A stretch of 64,000 nucleotides of DNA from assembly GCF_001704415.2 (NCBI RefSeq), contig NC_030817.1:31879550-31943549 (forward strand), given 5' to 3'. The notes under the pieces were generated by a model, which worked only from the letters and a program-made list of their open reading frames with translations, searched no databases and was not told where the DNA came from. This DNA is from Capra hircus (taxonomy: Eukaryota > Chordata > Mammalia > Artiodactyla > Bovidae). Positions 61,301-64,000 of this stretch are shown here, in pieces (within the stretch, counting starts at the first letter, position 1; every line of letters starts with the position of its first letter). The position numbers and the translations under genes were made by a program.

Positions 61301-61786
61301 GCTTTTATCCTCGCCTAGCAATTGGGCTGTAATTTGTCCCTTCTGTCACGTTTATCTCCTTCTGCCTTGTTATCATCTGCTGCCTTCCTTTTTCTTCCAA
61401 GTCTGCATGATTTTCTCCTGCCTGTTCCATAACTAACCTGAAATACCCTGCTTGGAAAACTAATTTAGTCCCAACGAAGGAAAGTATACCATAGAATTTT
61501 CACACTGAAGGCTTCTCTGCATAGATAGCAGTAGTATGACTCTGAAAATACACACTTCTTCATCTCTTACCTGCACAAATCTTCTGACATCTTCCTTAGT
61601 CATGTTGGAACGATTTTTTAGAAAATCAGCTTTTGCCTTAACCGCCAAATGTCGCTGCTGTACCTCAAAGTCTCTCTCCAAGGCTCCAAATATTAATGCC
61701 CCAAACATGATGTATGATATATAGACAAGCAGGACGATGCCCTTCCGGACTTGGGTGACTGTCTCATCTTTATATAGTGGAACCAA
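40164..61786 (-). CDS. Gene B: TALK-type two-pore-domain K+ channel (K2P)
   Basis: A spliced K2P channel subunit. Exons in order are 61571-~61786, 51008-51122, 48828-48994, 47130-47298 and 40164-40360, all with GT-AG borders and matching phases (0, 1, 0, 1), giving about 287 residues. Visible parts: M1 (GIVLLVYISYIMFGALIFGALE), cap with NRS and NMT glycosylation sites, filter 1 TIGYG, M2 (GQMFCVVFATVGIPLT), M3 (FFAATGSLFFLVLPPFLF), filter 2 AIGFGD, M4 (SILLLIWNLYGLAWIALLF) and an acidic tail. Length and intron pattern fit KCNK16/KCNK17. Oddities: no in-frame ATG in the first exon, no cap cysteine, and Ala for Thr in filter 2. No frameshift or stop is present. I infer a working but unusual TALK paralogue; recent pseudogene status is not excluded. 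Confidence 0.86.
42724..43050 (+). repeat. BovB 3'-end fragment (ART2A type)
   Basis: GATCCAACCAGTCCATTCTG to GCGACTGAACTGAACTGAAC. Encodes BovB RT C-terminal residues in one open frame (42773-43033: KMKLQDFGHLMRRVDSLEK-like). Antisense to gene B. Confidence 0.88.
43880..43985 (+). repeat. CHR-type SINE fragment
   Basis: Head-like GACTTCCCTCCAGTGATTAAG and GTTCAATCCTTGGTCAGGGG, ending in TGGTGCAGCCAAAAAAATT. Truncated relative to 23717-24012. Confidence 0.65.
45240..46490 (+). repeat. Old L1/HAL1-like ORF1 fragment
   Basis: A-rich, with the ORF1 style (GATTTCAGCAGACAATTGGA, ATTGGAGTCCCAGAAGTAG, GATGGAAGCCAGAGACAATG). Interrupted at 45500-45823 by two SINEs. Broken in all frames. Confidence 0.65.
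45500..45823. repeat. Head-to-head inverted pair of Bov-tA SINEs
   Basis: 45500-45662 is an antisense Bov-tA and 45668-45823 a sense one, only a few bases apart. In gene B pre-mRNA the two arms could pair into a long hairpin. Confidence 0.85.
46532..46859 (+). repeat. BOV-A2 SINE with 22-bp TSD
   Basis: The element 46554-46837 is flanked by exact 22-bp repeats at 46532-46553 and 46838-46859 (starting TAAGTCTAGTGTTTAG). A well-preserved insertion in gene B intron 4, about 270 bp from exon 4. Confidence 0.93.
47130..47298 (-). CDS. Gene B exon 4: M3 and pore 2
   Basis: Acceptor TTTTAG (AG at 47299-47300), donor GTGAGTC. 169 nt, phase 0 in and 1 out. M3 is NLFFAATGSLFFLVLPPFLF, then MSLENWSYIEGIYYSFNTIS and AIGFGDYTV. 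The first residue of the filter signature, normally Thr, is Ala. Confidence 0.9.
47735..48180 (-). repeat. MER20-like DNA transposon remnant, split by BOV-A2
   Basis: GACATTTTAGACCCAATAATTC, GCATTGTAGGACGTTTAG and GGATGCCAGTAGCAC, then after the SINE TCTAGACATTGCCAAATGTC and AGTTGAGAAAC, match the reverse complement of MER20 (hAT-Charlie). It lies in gene B intron 3. Confidence 0.75.
47902..48118 (-). repeat. BOV-A2 SINE, antisense, truncated
   Basis: Begins (CTG)n CTAAGTCGCTTCAGTCGTG and ends within the second monomer (GACTGCAGCCCACCA). Inserted into the MER20 remnant. Confidence 0.88.
48195..48345 (+). repeat. MER5A-like DNA transposon remnant
   Basis: GTTCTCAACCTAGTTGCACATT at the left and GAGGCTGAGAACCAC at the right give the inverted ends of MER5A (hAT-Charlie). 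The internal GGTCTGGAGTGGGGTCTGGG fits. Confidence 0.72.
48828..48994 (-). CDS. Gene B exon 3: filter 1 and M2
   Basis: Acceptor CTTAACAG (AG at 48995-48996), donor GTAAAT. 167 nt, phase 1 in and 0 out. Completes TIG-YG, then TIFPKTSGGQMFCVVFATVG, IPLT and the linker ending HKGLNE. Same length and phase as gene A 1450-1616. Confidence 0.9.
49389..49723 (+). mobile_element. 5'-truncated L1 3'UTR insertion with 21-bp TSD
   Basis: 49410-49702 closely matches the 3'UTR of the young L1 (18477-18760) and ends in an A-rich tail. Exact 21-bp repeats at 49389-49409 and 49703-49723 (TAAAACTATATACTGACATA...). It lies in gene B intron 2 on the opposite strand. Confidence 0.93.
49893..50186 (+). repeat. 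BovB 3'-end fragment, degenerate
   Basis: GAGGAAATCAACTCTAAATATT to GATACAACTGAAGCAACTT follows the BovB 3' end (CTGATGCTGAAGCTGAAGC, GGTTGGATGGCATCACTGAC). Confidence 0.85.
51008..51122 (-). CDS. Gene B exon 2: cap end and pore helix 1
   Basis: Acceptor TTTGTAG (AG at 51123-51124), donor GTAAGTT. 115 nt, phase 0 in and 1 out. Translation MMTSLILSGIPPTGNRTTVF, then FWTFTNSF and TLSTIG. 39 codons including the split Gly, as in gene A and KCNK16. NRT is a further possible glycosylation site. Confidence 0.87.
51218..51306 (-). repeat. BovB 3'-terminal fragment, antisense
   Basis: (TTCAG)n tail followed by TTGCTCAGTCGTGTCCGACTC and GCACGCCAGGCCTCCCTGT, the very end of BovB. About 100 bp upstream of gene B exon 2 in transcription order. 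Confidence 0.82.
51307..53752. other. Gene B intron 1, AT-rich part
   Basis: No exon recognised. 53100-53750 has the look of old L1 sequence (GACAGATTGCTGCTTCCATCAT near 53470), but I cannot place it. The rest is unassigned. Confidence 0.4.
53753..56254 (-). mobile_element. BovB (RTE LINE), antisense, 5' truncated, broken
   Basis: The element 53764-56243 lies between the exact repeat TCAATAAAGCT at 53753-53763 and 56244-56254. It starts at the BovB 3' CAGTTCAG end. 54024-54593 is a 189-codon open piece of reverse transcriptase (DDTTLMAES and KVGLRLNIQKMK), with further pieces at 55074-55331 and 55786-56202. Stops separate them. It lies in sense with gene B. A BOV-A2 is nested at 55435-55700. 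Confidence 0.9.
55423..55712 (-). repeat. BOV-A2 SINE inside BovB, 12-bp TSD
   Basis: The antisense dimeric element 55435-55700 is flanked by exact GAAGAGATCTCT at 55423-55434 and 55701-55712. Confidence 0.92.
56400..56985 (+). repeat. MaLR-type LTR (MLT1-like)
   Basis: The end reads GAGAAAATAAATGTTTTCAGC, TACTACGTTTGTGGAATGCTG, TTATGGAGCAACAACTAAC, the usual 3' end of MLT1/MST LTRs, after a GAGACCAGACTCC-like body. The left border is uncertain. Confidence 0.6.
57200..58130 (+). repeat. Old L1/HAL1-like fragment
   Basis: A-rich sequence with ORF1-like pieces (GAAATTAGCAGAATATGATC, GTGGAAATGCTAGAAATGAA, TTCCCATCATAAGCAATGC). All frames broken; an open frame at 57575-57787 is a remnant, not a gene. 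Confidence 0.55.
58236..58478 (+). repeat. Bov-tA SINE with 13-bp TSD
   Basis: The element 58249-58465 (GCTTCCCTGATCGCCCAGC to CTAGCACTTTCAC) is flanked by exact TTTCTCTGTTTAG at 58236-58248 and 58466-58478. Confidence 0.93.
58479..59185. other. Gene B intron 1, unassigned stretch
   Basis: No exon or named repeat recognised. Open frames at 58811-59104 have no domain and no splice context on the gene strand. Confidence 0.4.
59189..59368 (-). repeat. TG microsatellite and antisense BovA monomer
   Basis: (TG)n with GTGCG interruptions at 59189-59248, joined directly to an antisense BovA piece (GAGTCACTCAGTTGTGTCC to GCCATTTCCTTCTCCAACCA). The dinucleotide run probably grew from the SINE tail. 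Confidence 0.82.
59590..61140 (+). repeat. Old L1 ORF2 fragments, rearranged
   Basis: 59600-60590 resembles the ORF2 3' end (ATAACCACTCTGGAGAACTC, ATTCCACTTCTAGGCATTTA, ATTCAGCAATGAAAAG), and 60590-61140 resembles a more 5' ORF2 region (TTCATACAAAACGATAGGAA, GGAACAGAATCAAACACCCA). The order is reversed relative to L1, so these are two pieces. Confidence 0.65.
61571..61786 (-). CDS. Gene B first visible coding exon: M1 and cap
   Basis: Donor CAG|GTAAGAG at 61571/61570. The frame reads DETVTQVRKGIVLLVYISYI, MFGALIFGALERDFEVQQ and, in the cap, ADFLKNRSNMTKEDVRRFVQ, ending in phase 0. The last block aligns without gaps to LRFLENYTCLDQWAMEQFVQ of KCNK16. The frame stays open upstream to a TAG at about 61871 without an ATG; the only in-frame ATG lies inside M1. 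Either a 5' exon supplies the start (for example splicing at AG 61768-61769) or the start is lost. The right border is therefore uncertain. Confidence 0.75.
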
Positions 61787-62209
61787 AGAGAAATCAGAAG
61801 ACTGTAATGTAGACTGTAATGTCCTTCCCCAACACAGCGCAGCAACCCCAAATTCCCAGATACAGAATATGACCTATTTTTTCTTAACCTACCTTTAAAG
61901 AACAAACTGTAAAATTTCCTAAATAGTCAGAGAAGTAGAAAAATAATTCCACTTCGCTCCTAACTATAAACTTACTTATTATTATTATTTTTTTTTTAAA
62001 AAGAGAATTGTGCTATTTGGGGAGATAGGGAAATGTCGCAAGGGCAAAGTTAGCCAAACGATTTAGTTGTTCACTCAATTTTCTTAGCGCAAATTTTATT
62101 GCTGAATTACACTTTGGAGTACCTTCAGTGAATATTTTTAAGAGTACAATGTTAACACTTTAACCAGCTGATAAAAACAAGTTAATTAGACCATTTACAC
62201 CATCCAGTT

Positions 62210-62400
62210 ACTAGCAGTATGAATTTAGGCCAGTCAGGTGTCTGGCTGTGTTTCAGATTCTTCATCTACCTTTTATAAAATGAGGATAATAAGAGCTACT
62301 TGATAAGGCTGTTACAAAGATTAAATGAGTCATATATTTAAATACTTAGAACGAGGCCTAGCAAACAGGAAATGCCCAACAAATCCTAGCCAGTCGTCAA
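62210..62400 (+). repeat. MIR SINE
   Basis: GGCCAGTCAGGTGTCTGGC, ATAAAATGAGGATAATAAGAG, GGCTGTTACAAAGATTAAATG and GAACGAGGCCTAGCAAACAG follow the MIR core and 3' part. Confidence 0.78.
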
Positions 62401-64000
62401 AGCAGCAGTCAGTTTGCAGCAGTAGTAGTAATCACAGCAGTAGTACATGGTGGAGGAGGAACAACTCTTCTTTCTCCCCGTTCCTCTCTGCCTTTGTCCA
62501 ATAAGCATGGGACAGAAACAAAGAACATGGCAGCTGGCGTGATGCAAGAGATTTAGCTGGATGATGTCAGATTCTAAGGTGAAGTCCTGTGTGTTTCACA
62601 GGACCCTGGGACAATGCTTGAAGAAGGCATCTAACTAAGGTGGCAGCACTCTCCACGTGAGCCTGCCTTCTCACAGCCTCTTCTACTTTAGGGCACAAGG
62701 CAAATCTCTGTAGCACAGACCCTCATTGCTTGGGTGAACTTTCCCAATGGGATATAAAAAAATGAAAGCACATGGTTATAGGTTTTGTATGTAACATTCT
62801 GAACTATAAGAAACAGTTACAATAACAAGCACATTTTGAAGTCAACAGGGTTAAAGTATCTAAAATCCACCTTAATGAAATACTATATTATTAAATATGT
62901 CATAGTCACAGTTGGTAATGTACATTTCCAGTGTTAAATTATAAATTTAATCATACTACATGTAAATAATTTAGAATAACAACAAAACAGTATAGTCCCA
63001 CCTAAGGAACCATTTTACTTTGAATTGGTAGCAGGATAATAATATGCTTTTATTATCTTCTATTTCCATGTTTAAACTAGCAATAAATATCATAACTTTA
63101 AAAAAAAGATATCTGAGCTAAACCTCCATAGAGTCTTTCTTGGGTTTCCCTGGCTTCAATAAAACACTGAATAGGGAGCAATCAAACCATTATATTGTAT
63201 GCCTAAAAACAATACGATGTTCTATGTCAATTATATCTTAATCAAAAATACTTTCAGCAAACATTTGTTAGTTGGGCATTAAAAATATATCTGATCTGGT
63301 CGCATTTTACAAAAAGGTCTTCTTTGATACGTTGGGATAAGACCTTACACTTGGAAGATTTTAAATTTCTCACAAACACATCAACATTTGGGGGTACATT
63401 TTGCAGTCATACCACCAAGCCAAGACTGCTCTTCACCATCACTGTCACCAAAGACCAGACCCCACTCAAGAAAGCCATTTGGAAGCAATCCTACCTCTTA
63501 AACAAAGGCTTGAGAAATCAAAACTGTAGGAGAGTTGCCTAGAAAGGGACATTTTGAGCCTGTCTAAATGATTTCATCACCACCCCAAGTTCCATCTGGA
63601 ACCTTGGGGGTGGCTAGTTCTACACACAATTATCTCCACATTATTACCACATCTCTCAGTGTGTATGCCTCAGTCATTCCGCACCCAAACCCCTCCAACC
63701 TGCTACCTTTCTGCTGTGATATCCTTCAGTTCCACCTTCCCATTCTATCATTCTCCTGCTGATCCCTTTCCTGGCAATGACATGACTCCCAGCCTGTGGT
63801 CAGTGGACCTCTTTATGTTTGCTGTTTCAGTTCATCTGCCCCTTCAGTTTACTTGCCCCTTCAGCTCTTGTCCCTTCTGACTCATGCTCAATACTACATG
63901 AGGCCTCTATGACTTATCTATGTTCTTCCCACACTTCTCCACTTGCCAAAATGCTCCTTAGCCTTCCAGACTTGATACCTGACATCAACCGTGAGTCCCT
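62401..64000. other. Stretch upstream of gene B, no exon recognised
   Basis: May contain gene B's 5' exon or promoter, but nothing can be supported. A LINE-like tail (TATGTCAATTATATCTTAATC) lies near 63225. No CpG island is visible. Confidence 0.4.

Noticed and set aside
61693..61905. Open frame with ATG (61768) overlapping gene B exon 1
   Set aside because: It is in a different frame from the K2P M1 and cap coding and shows no channel features, so it is not used as the gene B start.

Overview
The window looks like nuclear DNA of a ruminant (bovid). The evidence is the dense set of BovB (RTE) LINEs, BOV-A2 and Bov-tA SINEs, a CHR-type tRNA-Glu SINE and a bovine-type L1, all on an AT-rich mammalian background with GT-AG spliced genes. 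There is no prokaryotic or viral gene content.

The real genes are two spliced two-pore-domain potassium (K2P) channel genes of the TALK type (KCNK16/KCNK17/KCNK5-like), arranged tail to tail. Gene A is on the plus strand: its last four coding exons are at 241-355, 1450-1616, 4350-4518 and 7829-8040, and its first exon lies left of the window. Gene B is on the minus strand: its exons are at 61571-~61786, 51008-51122, 48828-48994, 47130-47298 and 40164-40360. The three internal exons have identical lengths (115, 167, 169 nt) and phases in A and B, and all frames are open across consensus splice sites. Neither sequence reads as the named KCNK16 or KCNK17 as I know them, so I give no symbol. Gene B lacks the conserved cap cysteine, has Ala for the first Thr of its second selectivity filter, and has no in-frame ATG in its first visible exon.

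The 32 kb between the two 3' ends is a retroelement landscape. A near-full-length but broken L1 (about 10880-18810) carries an extra ORF2 fragment in front of its 5'UTR and sits inside an older L1. At 25068-30086 there is a nested stack: a BovB 3' fragment is interrupted by a full-length antisense BovB, which in turn holds an L1 3' end, a Bov-tA and a BOV-A2; four of the five insertions have exact target-site duplications and one has a single mismatch. At 32300-33350 there is a decayed class I endogenous retrovirus pol 3' end, with two LTR-like sequences in opposite orientation at about 33975-34245 and 35835-36175. Gene B introns hold further old L1/HAL1-like pieces, MER20 and MER5A, a second antisense BovB (53764-56243), a MaLR-type LTR and many SINEs. 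No RNA genes, CRISPR arrays or other protein genes were found.
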